DNA of 64,000 bases from Mycolicibacterium senegalense (GTDB taxonomy: Bacteria; Actinomycetota; Actinomycetes; Mycobacteriales; Mycobacteriaceae): assembly GCF_019645875.1 (NCBI RefSeq), contig NZ_CP081000.1:2170001-2234000 (forward strand). The letters run 5' to 3'. Made by a program: the position numbers and the translations under genes. Below the pieces are notes generated by a model. The model ran no database searches. It worked only from the letters and a program-made list of their open reading frames with translations, and was not told the DNA's origin. Below are positions 18,274 through 27,639 of the stretch, piece by piece (the first letter of the stretch is position 1; every line of letters starts with the position of its first letter).

Positions 18274-18885
18274 GTGACTGACATGCGTTCGAACGGGAGC
18301 GGGTTCAGCCTCGTCGACTCCGTCTATGAGCGCTTGCTTGCCGAGCGGATCATCTTCCTGGGTTCCCAAGTGGACGACGACATCGCCAACAAGCTGTGCG
18401 CGCAGATCCTGTTGCTGTCGGCGGAGGATCCGACCAAGGACATCCACCTCTACATCAACTCGCCGGGCGGCTCGATCAGCGCCGGTATGGCCATCTACGA
18501 CACGATGGTGCTGGCCCCGTGCGACGTCGCCACCTACGCGATGGGCATGGCGGCCTCGATGGGTGAGTTCCTGCTCGCAGCGGGCACCAAGGGCAAGCGT
18601 CACGCCCTGCCGCACGCCCGGGTGCTCATGCACCAGCCGCTCGGTGGCGTCACCGGCAGTGCTGCGGACATCGCCATCCAGGCCGAGCAGTTCCACGTCA
18701 TCAAGAAGGAAATGTTCCGGCTCAACGCGGAATTCACCGGCAAGTCCGTCGAGCAGATCGAGGCCGACTCCGACCGTGACCGCTGGTTCACCGCGCAGGA
18801 GGCGCTGGAGTACGGCTTCGTCGATCACATCATCACCAGTGCCAACCTCAACGGTTCGGGCCCGACGGCAGGACTAGACAAATGA
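18274..18885 (+). CDS. clpP1: ATP-dependent Clp protease proteolytic subunit 1
   Basis: A 203-residue serine protease subunit. The catalytic Ser is in [11 protein letters not shown] and the His in [10 protein letters not shown], with the Asp further on; [16 protein letters not shown] is the oxyanion region. The GTG at 18274 ([10 protein letters not shown]) was chosen, with AGGT upstream, because it matches the known mycobacterial N-terminus; an upstream in-frame GTG at 18250 and an ATG at 18283 are alternatives. ClpP1 and ClpP2 form a mixed two-ring barrel that is essential in mycobacteria and works with ClpX or ClpC1. Its stop overlaps the clpP2 ATG (ATGA). Confidence 0.97.
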   Translation: MTDMRSNGSGFSLVDSVYERLLAERIIFLGSQVDDDIANKLCAQILLLSAEDPTKDIHLYINSPGGSISAGMAIYDTMVLAPCDVATYAMGMAASMGEFLLAAGTKGKRHALPHARVLMHQPLGGVTGSAADIAIQAEQFHVIKKEMFRLNAEFTGKSVEQIEADSDRDRWFTAQEALEYGFVDHIITSANLNGSGPTAGLDK

Positions 18886-19541
18886 CCGATCAGATTCATC
18901 CGTCATTGGACCCCCGCGTGCAGCCGCAGGCTCGCTACATCCTGCCGTCGTTCATCGAGCACAGCAGCTTCGGCGTCAAGGAATCGAACCCGTACAACAA
19001 GCTGTTCGAGGAACGCATCATCTTCCTCGGCGTGCAGGTGGACGACGCGTCGGCCAACGACATCATGGCCCAGCTGCTCGTGCTGGAGTCGCTGGATCCC
19101 GACCGCGACATCACCATGTACATCAACTCGCCCGGTGGCTCGTTCACCTCGCTGATGGCGATCTACGACACCATGCAGTACGTGCGCGCCGACATCCAGA
19201 CGGTGTGCCTCGGTCAGGCCGCCTCGGCCGCCGCGGTGCTGCTGGCCGCGGGTACCCCGGGTAAGCGTCTGGCCCTGCCCAACGCGCGCGTGCTCATCCA
19301 CCAGCCGTCGCTGTCCGGAGTGATCCAGGGCCAGTTCTCCGACCTGGAGATCCAGGCCGCCGAGATCGAGCGGATGCGCACTCTGATGGAGACCACGCTG
19401 GCCCGCCACACCGGCAAGGATCCCGAGCAGATCCGCAAGGACACCGACCGCGACAAGATCCTGACGGCCGAGGACGCCAAGGAGTACGGGATCATCGACA
19501 CGGTCCTGGAGTACCGCAAGCTGTCCGCGCAGAGCAGCTAG
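18882..19541 (+). CDS. clpP2: ATP-dependent Clp protease proteolytic subunit 2
   Basis: A 219-residue ClpP paralog. The catalytic Ser lies in [14 protein letters not shown] and the His in [30 protein letters not shown] precedes them. The N-terminal extension (about 30 residues) is longer than in ClpP1 and is trimmed in the known enzyme. It is translationally coupled to clpP1 by a 4-base overlap, which favours equal amounts of the two rings. In mycobacteria the ClpP2 ring is the face that docks the ATPase. Confidence 0.97.
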   Translation: MTDQIHPSLDPRVQPQARYILPSFIEHSSFGVKESNPYNKLFEERIIFLGVQVDDASANDIMAQLLVLESLDPDRDITMYINSPGGSFTSLMAIYDTMQYVRADIQTVCLGQAASAAAVLLAAGTPGKRLALPNARVLIHQPSLSGVIQGQFSDLEIQAAEIERMRTLMETTLARHTGKDPEQIRKDTDRDKILTAEDAKEYGIIDTVLEYRKLSAQSS

Positions 19542-19568
19542 TACCACCAGCGGCAACCTCCGCCCGAT

Positions 19569-19611
19569 GACACACGCCCTGCCCGGTCACCCCCGGTGCG
19601 GGGCGTGTGTC
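19569..19611 (+). terminator. Hairpin terminator after clpP1P2
   Basis: Eleven-base arms GACACACGCCC (19569-19579) and GGGCGTGTGTC (19601-19611) pair perfectly around a 21-base loop, 27 bases after the clpP2 stop. There is no U-tract. Confidence 0.65.
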
Positions 19612-19785
19612 GTCAGGCAGGAGGGCGGAAAACCAGCTGACCTGCGACTGCGTCGGTGTTCGAGCGATCCAGGTAGCCTCGACCGCGGCGAACACCACGT
19701 TCGGATCACATCGCTCGGCTATTCGGCCTGGCTCCGTTACGACACGCCAAGGACACAGTCAGCGTGCCGACGGGTGACCAGCCGT

Positions 19786-19806
19786 CAGGAGAGATATGTT
19801 CTCCTG
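19786..19806. promoter_or_regulatory. Inverted repeat CAGGAGA-N7-TCTCCTG upstream of clpX
   Basis: Perfect 7-base arms separated by 7 bases (GATATGT), lying 142 bases before the clpX start. The spacing fits either a protein operator or a leader hairpin. The binding factor is unknown. Confidence 0.4.
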
Positions 19807-19948
19807 CACGTGAACAAATACCACCGGAGCGATTCGGCCTTATCGGTCGCACCGCGACGGAACGAACGGGTAGCGTCGGGTTTACGCCCGAGGTGACCCA
19901 GCAACTGGCGTAACGACAGACTGCGAACAGGAAGTAGGACCCCCCCAC

Positions 19949-21229
19949 ATGGCGCGCATTGGAGACGGCGGTGACCTGCTGAAGTGCTCGTTCTGCGGCA
20001 AGAGTCAAAAGCAGGTCAAAAAGCTCATTGCCGGCCCGGGCGTGTACATCTGCGACGAGTGCATCGATCTGTGCAACGAGATCATCGAGGAGGAGCTCGC
20101 CGACGCTGACGACGTCAAGCTCGACGAGCTGCCGAAACCGGCGGAGATCCGGGACTTCCTCGAGGGTTACGTCATCGGACAGGACACCGCCAAACGCACG
20201 TTGGCGGTGGCGGTCTACAACCACTACAAGCGCATCCAGGCGGGGGAGAAGTCCCGCGATTCGCGCTCGGAGCCGGTCGAACTGACCAAGTCCAACATCC
20301 TGATGCTGGGGCCCACCGGCTGCGGTAAGACCTACCTGGCCCAGACGTTGGCCAAGATGCTCAACGTGCCGTTCGCCATCGCCGATGCCACCGCGCTGAC
20401 CGAGGCCGGCTATGTGGGCGAGGACGTCGAGAACATCCTTCTCAAGCTGATCCAGGCCGCCGACTACGACGTCAAGCGCGCCGAGACCGGCATCATCTAC
20501 ATCGACGAGGTCGACAAGATCGCCCGCAAGAGCGAGAACCCGTCGATCACCCGCGATGTCTCCGGCGAGGGCGTGCAGCAGGCCCTACTGAAGATCTTGG
20601 AAGGCACCCAGGCCTCGGTTCCGCCGCAGGGTGGCCGCAAGCATCCGCACCAGGAATTCATCCAGATCGACACCACCAACGTGTTGTTCATCGTGGCGGG
20701 TGCCTTCGCGGGCCTGGAGAAGATCGTCTCCGACCGGGTCGGCAAGCGCGGCCTGGGCTTCGGCGCCGAGGTGCGGTCCAAGGCCGAGATCGATACCCAG
20801 GACCACTTCGCCGAGGTGATGCCCGAGGACCTGATCAAGTTCGGTCTGATCCCCGAGTTCATCGGCCGTCTGCCGGTCGTGGCCTCGGTGACCAACCTGG
20901 ACAAGGAATCCCTGGTCAAGATCCTCTCCGAGCCCAAGAACGCCCTGGTCAAGCAGTACGTGCGGCTGTTCGAGATGGACGGCGTGGAGCTGGAGTTCAC
21001 CGACGAGGCGTTGGAGGCCATCGCCGATCAGGCCATCCACCGCGGCACCGGTGCCCGCGGTCTGCGCGCCATCATGGAGGAAGTCCTGCTGCCGGTGATG
21101 TACGACATCCCCAGTCGCGACGACGTCGCCAAGGTGGTCGTCACGAAGGAGACCGTGCAGGACAACGTGCTGCCGACCATCGTGCCGCGTAAGCCGTCGC
21201 GGTCCGAGCGTCGCGACAAGAGCGCGTAG
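19949..21229 (+). CDS. clpX: ClpX ATPase, substrate-recognition subunit of ClpXP
   Basis: A 426-residue AAA+ unfoldase. The N-terminal zinc-binding domain has CSFCGKSQ and [10 protein letters not shown]. Walker A is GPTGCGKT, the substrate-gripping pore loop is GYVGED, and Walker B is IIYIDEVDK. The loop that docks on ClpP appears as [10 protein letters not shown] ribosome binding site AGGAAGTAGG precedes the ATG. It unfolds tagged proteins and feeds them to ClpP1P2, encoded just upstream. A very strong terminator follows. Ortholog of Rv2457c. Confidence 0.98.
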   Translation: MARIGDGGDLLKCSFCGKSQKQVKKLIAGPGVYICDECIDLCNEIIEEELADADDVKLDELPKPAEIRDFLEGYVIGQDTAKRTLAVAVYNHYKRIQAGEKSRDSRSEPVELTKSNILMLGPTGCGKTYLAQTLAKMLNVPFAIADATALTEAGYVGEDVENILLKLIQAADYDVKRAETGIIYIDEVDKIARKSENPSITRDVSGEGVQQALLKILEGTQASVPPQGGRKHPHQEFIQIDTTNVLFIVAGAFAGLEKIVSDRVGKRGLGFGAEVRSKAEIDTQDHFAEVMPEDLIKFGLIPEFIGRLPVVASVTNLDKESLVKILSEPKNALVKQYVRLFEMDGVELEFTDEALEAIADQAIHRGTGARGLRAIMEEVLLPVMYDIPSRDDVAKVVVTKETVQDNVLPTIVPRKPSRSERRDKSA

Positions 21230-21245
21230 GTTCTCCATCGAGATC

Positions 21246-21293
21246 GCACTGAGGGTCGTGATCCCAGCCGGATCACGGCCCTCAGTGCATTTT
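21246..21293 (+). terminator. Strong terminator after clpX
   Basis: Nineteen-base arms (21246-21264 and 21270-21288) pair with a single G-U wobble around the 5-base loop CAGCC and are followed by ATTTTC. It lies between convergent genes and could act for both strands. Confidence 0.9.
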
Positions 21294-21318
21294 CGACAAC
21301 AATCGGCGTAAGCCGGCG

Positions 21319-22080
21319 CTATATCGGCGTCACCGACCGCAAAAGCGAATACGCGGAAGCCAGGTCGTCGCCGCTGTCGACGTAGAGCGCCAGTAGCAGG
21401 TGACTGGCATCGGTGACGGCGGAGCCGTAGAGCGCTGGCATGCGCGCATCATCGTGGTCCTCGGCCAGCCGATATGACAGGCACAACGATGTGCCGGACG
21501 CCCACTCCGCATGGTCGTACGCGAGTGGACTGATCTTCGTCCGGAACTCGTCGCGCCGTTCGGCCGCGGTTGTGTATGTTTCGTCGCCCCATGCGGACAA
21601 CCAGGCAGTCAAGCCCGGCCGCCAGAACACGAGGCTGCCGTCCTCTATGCGCTGGTTCATCGGCTCGGGCAGGGTCAGCGCCCAATTGCGGGTGATCTGC
21701 TGATAACCCGAGCGGGTCGGGAAGTTCGGATTGAGGTAGGCCGGGATATCGGCATCAGGGTCGGTGGGCGCGCCTTCGGGATCCTCGACAAAGCCGTCGC
21801 CACTGCGGATGAACGCTGCCCCGGGCGGAGCATCCAGGTAATCGATGATCGCTCGGTCGTAGTTGGCGAGGGTGTTCAGCGAATACAGTCCGAGATTCGC
21901 CGGGTCGTCCACGTAGTCCTGATCTTCGTCCCCAGCCAGGAAGTTCCATCCTTCGCCGTCGCGATACATGTATCCGACCGGCGCACCTTCGACCATGATG
22001 CGATCGGATGCGTAGCACGCGTAGTTCGGTGCGAGGCCGTTGACGATCTTGTCGGGCGGCAACCAGAAGTTCTTGGTCAT
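21319..22080 (-). CDS. DUF2185 (Imm33-like) domain protein in the fdhF-fdhD operon
   Basis: A 253-residue protein whose ATG overlaps the fdhD stop (TGATG). Residues about 15-105 match the DUF2185/Imm33 pattern: NYACYASDRIMVEGAPVGYM, then GWNFLAGDEDQDYVDDPANL and YSLNTLANYD. The second half (about residues 110-253) contains RSGYQQITRNWALTLPEP and is not recognised. The domain occurs among predicted immunity proteins of polymorphic toxin systems, but no toxin gene is nearby. Translational coupling to fdhD suggests a housekeeping role here, perhaps linked to the molybdoenzyme. Cytoplasmic; function unknown. Confidence 0.8.
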   Translation of the reverse strand: MTKNFWLPPDKIVNGLAPNYACYASDRIMVEGAPVGYMYRDGEGWNFLAGDEDQDYVDDPANLGLYSLNTLANYDRAIIDYLDAPPGAAFIRSGDGFVEDPEGAPTDPDADIPAYLNPNFPTRSGYQQITRNWALTLPEPMNQRIEDGSLVFWRPGLTAWLSAWGDETYTTAAERRDEFRTKISPLAYDHAEWASGTSLCLSYRLAEDHDDARMPALYGSAVTDASHLLLALYVDSGDDLASAYSLLRSVTPI

Positions 22081-22904
22081 CAGCGCGTCACGCGGTCGGG
22101 CCGGGTGTAGACGTTCATCGAGTCGCCCCGCAGGAAGGCCACCAGGGTCAGGCCCGATTGCGCGGCCAGATCGACTGCCAGCGACGAGGGCGCCGACACC
22201 GCGGCCAGAATCGGAATGCCCGCCATCACGGCCTTCTGGGTGAGCTCGAACGAGGCCCGGCCGCTGACGAGCAGGACCGTACCGGTCGACGGGATCCGGT
22301 TGTGCTCCAGTGCCCAGCCGATCACCTTGTCCACGGCGTTGTGCCTGCCGATGTCCTCCCGGGCGACGAGCATGTCGCCGCCGGTGGTGAACAGCGCGGC
22401 GGCGTGCAGTCCGCCGGTCCTGTTGAAGACCTTTTGCGCCTCCCGCAGTTGCGCGGGCATCGCCGAGAGCACGGTGGCGGCGACGGTCGACGGGTCGTCG
22501 CCGGGGCAGTGCTTGCTGCTCAACCGCACCGCCTCCAGCGAGGCCTTGCCACACACACCGCACGACGAGGTGGTGTAGAAGTTGCGGGTCACGTCGACGT
22601 CGGGCGCCGGGACATGTGAGGCCAGGGTCGCGTCGAGCACGTTGTAGGTGTTGACCCCGTCGTCGTCCGCGCCCCGGCAGTAGCGCACCGCCACCAGGTC
22701 CTCACGTTGCGCGATCAACCCCTCGGTCAGCAGAAAGCCTTGGGCCAGTTCGACATCGGCGCCCGGCGTGCGCATCGTGACGGTGATCGGTGTGCCGTCG
22801 ACCCGCAGCTCCAGTGGTTCCTCGACCACCAGGGTCTCCGGGCGGGCCTCGGCGACGGCGCCGCTCAGATGGTGGGCGCGACGGCGAGCGGTGACCCGAC
22901 CCAC
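22080..22904 (-). CDS. fdhD: FdhD sulfurtransferase for molybdoenzyme maturation
   Basis: A 274-residue protein with a GTG start that overlaps the fdhF stop (TAGTG). The conserved CGVCGKAS motif near residue 115 holds the two Cys that carry persulfide. FdhD moves sulfur from a cysteine desulfurase to the molybdenum cofactor so that formate-dehydrogenase-type enzymes become active. Further landmarks are [19 protein letters not shown] and [14 protein letters not shown]. The position right after the YdeP-type enzyme gene makes that enzyme its probable client. Confidence 0.96.
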   Translation of the reverse strand: MGRVTARRRAHHLSGAVAEARPETLVVEEPLELRVDGTPITVTMRTPGADVELAQGFLLTEGLIAQREDLVAVRYCRGADDDGVNTYNVLDATLASHVPAPDVDVTRNFYTTSSCGVCGKASLEAVRLSSKHCPGDDPSTVAATVLSAMPAQLREAQKVFNRTGGLHAAALFTTGGDMLVAREDIGRHNAVDKVIGWALEHNRIPSTGTVLLVSGRASFELTQKAVMAGIPILAAVSAPSSLAVDLAAQSGLTLVAFLRGDSMNVYTRPDRVTR

Positions 22905-25195
22905 TAGGTGCGCTCCAATCGGATCACGACAGCCTTCGACACCGGTGTGTTCGACTTCTTGGCCGTATGGTCAAGTGGCACCAGCGGATTCGTCTCCGGG
23001 TAGTAAGCCGCGGCATTGCCCTTGGGGGTGGAGTACTCGACGATCAGGAAGTCCTTGGCGCGCCGTTCCTGACCGTCGAACTCCGATACGAGATCCACCC
23101 GGTCTCCCGCCTTCAGGCCCATGGCGTCCAGATCCGCGGGGTTGACGAACACGACCCGGCGGCCACCCTTCACGCCGCGGTAACGGTCGTCGAGCCCGTA
23201 GATCGTGGTGTTGTACTGGTCGTGACTACGCAGCGTCTGCAGCACCAGGCGGCCCTGCGGTACCGGCACCCATTCCAGCGGCTGAACGGAGAAGTTGGCT
23301 TTACCCGTGGTGGTGCGGAATTCGCGGGAATCACGGGGTGGGTGCGGCAGCTGGAACCCGTCGGGCTGACGCACCTTGCGGTTGTAGTCCTCGCATCCGG
23401 GCACCACGTCGGCGATGGCGTCACGGATGCGGTCGTAATCGGCATTGAACTGCTCCCACGGCACCGGATGGTCCGGGCCCAGCAATACGCGGGCCAGCTG
23501 GCAGACGATCGCGACCTCGCTGCGCAGGTGCTCGCTCGGCGGGGTCAGGCTGCCGCGTGACAGGTGCACCATCGACATCGAATCCTCGACCGACACCATC
23601 TGCTTTCCGCCGGCCTGGAAATCCTTGTCGGTGCGCCCCAGCGTGGGCAGGATGAGCGCGGTGCGCCCGTGCACCAGGTGACTGCGGTTCAACTTGGTCG
23701 AAATCTGAACGGTCAGGGCACAACTGCGCAATCCGGCCTCGGTGACTTCGGTGTCGGGGGTGGCCGAGACGAAGTTGCCGCCCATCCCGACGAAGACCTT
23801 GGCGCGGCCGTCCCGCATGGCGCGGATCGCGTCGACGGTGTCGTAACCGTGCTTGCGGGGGCTGGCGATGCCGAACCTGTTGTCGAGCGCATCCAGAAAC
23901 TTCTCGGGCATCTTCTCCCAGATGCCCATGGTGCGGTCACCCTGCACGTTGGAGTGCCCGCGGACCGGGCACACGCCCGCACCTGGCTTGCCGATCATGC
24001 CCCGCATGAACAGCAGGTTGGTGGCCTCGCCGATGGTGGCCACGGCATGGCGGTGTTGGGTCAGGCCCATGGCCCAGCAGATCACCGTGCGCTCCGAGGC
24101 GATCAGCATGTCGGCGACGCGGCGAAGCTGGGTCTCGTCGATGCCACTGGCCTCGGTCACCGTGGCCAGGTCGACCGTGCGGGTCTGACGGGCGTACTCG
24201 TCGAAGCCCGCGGTATGGGCCTCGATGAACTCGCGGTCCAACACCGTGCCCGGGGCGGCCTGCTCGGCTTCCAGCAGCAGCCGGCCCAGGCCGGCGAACA
24301 GGGCCATGTCCCCGCCGAGCCGGATCTGGACGAACTCGTCGGCGATCGGGATTCCGTGCCCGACCACACCACGCACCTTCTGCGGGTCCTTGAACCGGAT
24401 CAGCCCGGCCTCGGGTAGCGGATTGATCGCAATGATCTTGGCGCCGTTGCCTTTTGCCTTCTCCAGCACCGACAGCATCCGGGGATGGTTGGTGCCGGGA
24501 TTCTGCCCGGCGATCAGGATCAGATCGGCTTCGGTGACGTCCTCCACGGTGACCGAGCCCTTGCCGATGCCGATCGACTCGGTCAGGGCGGTGCCGGAGG
24601 ATTCGTGGCACATGTTCGAGCAGTCGGGCAGGTTGTTGGTGCCGAAGCTGCGCACGAGCAGCTGATAGAGGAACGCAGCTTCATTGCTGGTCCTGCCGGA
24701 GGTGTAGAACAGCGCCTCATCCGGAGAGGCGAGCGCATTGAGGTGTTCGGCGATCAACCGGTAGGCGTCATCCCACTCGATCGGCCGGTAATGCGCGTCT
24801 CCGGGTGCGAGCACCATCGGCTGGGTCAGCCGGCCCTGCTGGGACAGCCAGTACTCGGGTTTGGTCTCGAGCTCGGCGATGGTGTGGCGGGCGAAGAACT
24901 CGGGTGTCACCACGCGTTTGGTGGCTTCCTCGGCGACGGCTTTCGCGCCGTTTTCGCAGAACTCAGCCAGTTTGCGGCCCCCGTGCTCCTCGGGCCATGC
25001 GCAGCCCGGGCAGTCGAAACCGTGGCGTTGATTGAGCTTGGCCAGCGCGGCGGCGGTGCGTAGGGGACCCATCTGCTCGAACCCGCGCTGCATGCTGACC
25101 AGCACTGCCTTGACGCCGGCAGCCTCGTCTTCGGCGCCGGTGGTGATGACGTGGTGCTCGTCGTAATCGGCGTCGATGTCCTTGGCGCTGGTCAT
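22904..25195 (-). CDS. FdhF/YdeP-family molybdopterin oxidoreductase
   Basis: A 763-residue protein of the DMSO-reductase superfamily. The N-terminal region has [18 protein letters not shown] (the CxxC typical of the YdeP type), followed by [28 protein letters not shown] and [13 protein letters not shown] in the molybdopterin-binding domains. The C-terminal molydop-binding barrel has [20 protein letters not shown]. The classic N-terminal four-Cys iron-sulfur set of formate dehydrogenase is reduced. YdeP-type enzymes are linked to acid resistance in E. coli, but their substrate is not settled. It heads an operon with fdhD and the DUF2185 gene. Confidence 0.92.
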   Translation of the reverse strand: MTSAKDIDADYDEHHVITTGAEDEAAGVKAVLVSMQRGFEQMGPLRTAAALAKLNQRHGFDCPGCAWPEEHGGRKLAEFCENGAKAVAEEATKRVVTPEFFARHTIAELETKPEYWLSQQGRLTQPMVLAPGDAHYRPIEWDDAYRLIAEHLNALASPDEALFYTSGRTSNEAAFLYQLLVRSFGTNNLPDCSNMCHESSGTALTESIGIGKGSVTVEDVTEADLILIAGQNPGTNHPRMLSVLEKAKGNGAKIIAINPLPEAGLIRFKDPQKVRGVVGHGIPIADEFVQIRLGGDMALFAGLGRLLLEAEQAAPGTVLDREFIEAHTAGFDEYARQTRTVDLATVTEASGIDETQLRRVADMLIASERTVICWAMGLTQHRHAVATIGEATNLLFMRGMIGKPGAGVCPVRGHSNVQGDRTMGIWEKMPEKFLDALDNRFGIASPRKHGYDTVDAIRAMRDGRAKVFVGMGGNFVSATPDTEVTEAGLRSCALTVQISTKLNRSHLVHGRTALILPTLGRTDKDFQAGGKQMVSVEDSMSMVHLSRGSLTPPSEHLRSEVAIVCQLARVLLGPDHPVPWEQFNADYDRIRDAIADVVPGCEDYNRKVRQPDGFQLPHPPRDSREFRTTTGKANFSVQPLEWVPVPQGRLVLQTLRSHDQYNTTIYGLDDRYRGVKGGRRVVFVNPADLDAMGLKAGDRVDLVSEFDGQERRAKDFLIVEYSTPKGNAAAYYPETNPLVPLDHTAKKSNTPVSKAVVIRLERT

Positions 25196-25270
25196 GAACC
25201 CAATCTAGTCCTCGAAAACGGTCGGACCGGCCGGTTGGCGGGCGTCCATATTCGAGTTTTCACATGCAGT

Positions 25271-25287
25271 GATAGATGCTATCTATC
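25271..25287. promoter_or_regulatory. Inverted repeat GATAGAT-GCT-ATCTATC between fdhF and lysR
   Basis: Perfect 7-base arms with a 3-base spacer in the 117-base divergent promoter. It contains the T-N11-A dyad typical of LysR binding sites and lies 25 bases before the lysR start, so it is a probable operator for that regulator. Confidence 0.65.
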
Positions 25288-25312
25288 GAACGGTGACGGA
25301 TGTGGGGAGCCC

Positions 25313-26266
25313 ATGGCGAGTGACGTGCTGCTCCAGCAGCTCGACTATCTGCTGGCGCTGGCGACCGAGCGGCACTTCGGCCGGGCGGCCGCGCGGTGCC
25401 ACGTGAGTCAACCGACGCTGTCGGTGGCGATCCGCCGGTTGGAGCGCGAGTTGGGCATCGTCATCGTGCAGCGGGGGCAGCGGTTCGAGGGGTTCACCGA
25501 AGAGGGGCAGCGGGTGGTGACGTGGGCCCAGCGGATCGTCGCGGAACGCGATGAGATGCTCGCCGATATCGATCGCATGCGTGGGCGGTTGACCGTCACG
25601 GCCCGCATCGGCGCGATACCGACGGCAGTGCCCACCGGCCCGTTCATCACCACGGAGTTCCTCCGCCGCAACCCGGCGGCGTCGGTACGCATCGAGGCAC
25701 TGTCGTCTCGCGAGATCGCCCGGCGGCTGGCCGATTTCGAGATCGACGCCGGGCTGACCTATCTCGATGACGAAGCGCCGCCGGGAACCCGGTCGGTCGA
25801 GATGTACCGGGAGCGCTATGTGCTGGTGGCGCCGGCTGATCACGCCCTGATGGCTCAACCGGAGATCACCTGGTCGGATGCGGCCGGACTGTCGCTATGC
25901 GTGCTGACCACGACTATGCGTAACCGGCGCATCCTCGATGCCAACATGGCCGCCGAAGGGGTGGGCTACCGCCCCGTCGTGGAGGCGGATTCGGTCGATG
26001 CGCTGTATGCGCACCTGACCAATTCACCGCGGGCGACCATCGCGTCCACCGCATGGCTGCCACAGCTCGGAGTGCCTTCCGGTTTTGCGGCGCGACCGAT
26101 GGTGCAACACGGTCCGCGTCCAGCGATCGGGCTGGTGGTGCTCGACCGCGCGCCCGCCTCGATCGTGGCCGCCGCTCTGGTCGAGGTGGCTGCCGACCTG
26201 GACCTCGGCAGCCGCATCGACGGCTGGTGGGATTCGAGGGGGCAGGCCGACGCCGGACCGGCGTGA
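25313..26266 (+). CDS. LysR-family transcriptional regulator
   Basis: A 317-residue protein starting at the ATG at 25313 (preceded by GGGGAG). The winged helix-turn-helix in residues about 5-65 reads LDYLLALATERHFGRAAARC, then HVSQPTLSVAIRRLERELG. The effector domain follows, with LTYLDDEAPPGTRSVEMYRE in the first half. Its divergence from the fdhF-fdhD operon and the perfect dyad between them suggest it controls that operon and itself. An open frame extends upstream to 25151, but it crosses the promoter region and is not credible. The ligand is unknown. Confidence 0.92.
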   Translation: MASDVLLQQLDYLLALATERHFGRAAARCHVSQPTLSVAIRRLERELGIVIVQRGQRFEGFTEEGQRVVTWAQRIVAERDEMLADIDRMRGRLTVTARIGAIPTAVPTGPFITTEFLRRNPAASVRIEALSSREIARRLADFEIDAGLTYLDDEAPPGTRSVEMYRERYVLVAPADHALMAQPEITWSDAAGLSLCVLTTTMRNRRILDANMAAEGVGYRPVVEADSVDALYAHLTNSPRATIASTAWLPQLGVPSGFAARPMVQHGPRPAIGLVVLDRAPASIVAAALVEVAADLDLGSRIDGWWDSRGQADAGPA

Positions 26267-26276
26267 CGTCTCCGAC

Positions 26277-26531
26277 TCAGCCGGGCTCGGCGGTCGGAGC
26301 CGGTTCGGCCTTGACCGGGGGTGTGGCGGCAGGGGTGTCGGGCTTTGACGGCGGCACGGATTGGGTCACGGTCTCGCCGAACTGCATGGTGGATTGAGCT
26401 GAGGGCACGGAGATCTCGGGTGTGCTGTGAACCTGGTTTGTCTGTAGGCCCAAAACTGCCAGCGCTGCGACAGCGGTCAAGCCGGCGGTACAGAGGAGAA
26501 GTTTGATCTTTGCGTTCATGCGTCTCGCCAT
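26277..26531 (-). CDS. Small exported Pro-rich protein
   Basis: An 84-residue protein with an N-terminal hydrophobic signal or anchor (KIKLLLCTAGLTAVAALAVLG), then a Ser/Thr/Pro-rich stretch with VPPSKPDTPAATPPVKAEP. The Cys in LLLCTAG is within the hydrophobic core and does not form a proper lipobox. Either the ATG at 26531 or the one at 26519 could be the start; the second has a better placed AAGGA. The mature part is short and likely disordered, in the cell envelope. The function is unknown. It converges with the lysR gene with 10 bases between. Confidence 0.65.
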   Translation of the reverse strand: MARRMNAKIKLLLCTAGLTAVAALAVLGLQTNQVHSTPEISVPSAQSTMQFGETVTQSVPPSKPDTPAATPPVKAEPAPTAEPG

Positions 26532-26606
26532 GTCCTTCGTTGCAACATCGACTATCTATGTGTTGAAGGTGAATCGAGCGTCCGGCATTCCACCCCAGGT
26601 GTGGTG

Positions 26607-26619
26607 ATGTGGACCACAT
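26607..26619. promoter_or_regulatory. Palindrome ATGTGG-A-CCACAT
   Basis: A perfect 13-base dyad in the 157-base divergent gap between the small exported protein gene and the PfkB kinase gene. It could be an operator for either gene. No regulator can be named. Confidence 0.35.
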
Positions 26620-26688
26620 TTGGTTCTCGGCTGGCGATTGAGCGGGGTCGGAGAGTGTGGTGATGGTCCTGACCGGGACACTTCATCC

Positions 26689-27537
26689 ATGCCACGAGAG
26701 CTAGTCCCTGGGGTAACCGTGCTCGGCAACCTCGCGATCGACATCATCAACGGGGCGCCGCCGAGCCCGGGCGGGTGTGCGTCGTTCGCCGGTGTGGCAC
26801 TGCAGGCTGCCGGCGGATCGGGCCGGATCGTGGCGATGGGCGCCGAACGCGACCACGTCCTCTTCGACGGGCTGCGCGCGCGGTTCGGGTCGTTGGTGCA
26901 GATCCTGCTCTCGGAGGTGACGAGCTCATTCAGCCTCGACTATGACGACACCGATCACCGGCACATGGGGGTGCAGGCGATCGGCCCGGTATGGAGCGCC
27001 ACGGACATCGAAGTCGCGGATCCGGCCACAACTTGGGTGCACCTGGCACCCTTGTTGCGCACCGATTTTCCGGCCGGGACGCTTGCGGCCCTGGCGGCGC
27101 GGGGGCATCGGCTCGCCTACGACGGGCAGGGGCTCGTGCGTGCGGACCGTTTGGGGCCGCTGGTCGAGGACCGTCACTTTCCCGCCGACTTGCTGGCCGA
27201 TGTCGACATTCTCAAGCTCGCCGAGGACGAGGCGGTGATCGTCGCCGACGGTCGGTTCGACGCGTCGACCGCGCAGCGGCTCGGCGTCGCGGAGATCCTG
27301 GTGACCTACGGCTCGGAGGGGTGTGACATCTATGTCGAAGGTGCGGTGGAGCGCGTGCCGGCCGCCTGGCGGGTGCTGGATGTTCAGACCACCGGGGCGG
27401 GCGACATGTTCACGGCCTGTTACGTCGCGCACCGCGCGGCCGGTCGCGATCCGCGGCGAGCGGCCGAAGCGGCCAGCGAACTCGTGGCCGGTGAGCTGGA
27501 AAAGCGCGCGCAGACGGGGGCACCCGGCCGCATGTAG
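26689..27537 (+). CDS. PfkB-family sugar/nucleoside kinase
   Basis: A 282-residue kinase read from the ATG at 26689. The N-terminal segment VLGNLAIDIINGAPPSPGGC and the C-terminal signature DVQTTGAGDMFTACYVAHRA (with the catalytic Asp in GAGD) define the ribokinase/PfkB fold. It is shorter than ribokinase and lacks the N-terminal GGKGxN motif, so its substrate is not ribose by signature. Open frame upstream to 26620 is ignored because the family begins at VTVLGNLAID. It ends with an intrinsic terminator. The substrate is unknown. Confidence 0.85.
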   Translation: MPRELVPGVTVLGNLAIDIINGAPPSPGGCASFAGVALQAAGGSGRIVAMGAERDHVLFDGLRARFGSLVQILLSEVTSSFSLDYDDTDHRHMGVQAIGPVWSATDIEVADPATTWVHLAPLLRTDFPAGTLAALAARGHRLAYDGQGLVRADRLGPLVEDRHFPADLLADVDILKLAEDEAVIVADGRFDASTAQRLGVAEILVTYGSEGCDIYVEGAVERVPAAWRVLDVQTTGAGDMFTACYVAHRAAGRDPRRAAEAASELVAGELEKRAQTGAPGRM

Positions 27538-27597
27538 CCGCAGGTCGAAGGCTAAACTCGACACGTGTCAAGAAACTGCTTGCTATTGCTAGCGGAC

Positions 27598-27619
27598 AGC
27601 TACCGGCCGGTAGCTTTTT
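27598..27619 (+). terminator. Intrinsic terminator after the PfkB kinase gene
   Basis: AGCTACCGGCCGGTAGCT is a perfect 18-base palindrome (27598-27615) followed directly by TTTTT, 61 bases after the stop codon. Confidence 0.8.
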
Positions 27620-27624
27620 CCTTA

Positions 27625-27639
27625 GAGAATGACATTCTC
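27625..27639. promoter_or_regulatory. Perfect palindrome GAGAATG-A-CATTCTC upstream of korA
   Basis: Seven-base arms around a single A, flanked by TTAG on the left and CTAA on the right. It lies about 240 bases before the korA start and just after the kinase terminator. The form resembles metal or redox regulator boxes, but it does not match the IdeR box, so the binding protein is left open. Confidence 0.45.

Larger units (their letters stand above)
19542..19948. other. Gene-free spacer between clpP2 and clpX
   Basis: About 400 bases. It contains a terminator-like hairpin at 19569-19611 and a perfect 21-base inverted repeat at 19786-19806. An open frame of 109 codons at 19567-19896 has no recognisable protein character. 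clpX therefore very probably has its own promoter in the second half of the spacer. Confidence 0.6.

Noticed and set aside
19567..19896. A 109-codon plus-strand frame between clpP2 and clpX
   Set aside because: It starts inside the terminator hairpin after clpP2 and has no protein-like features.
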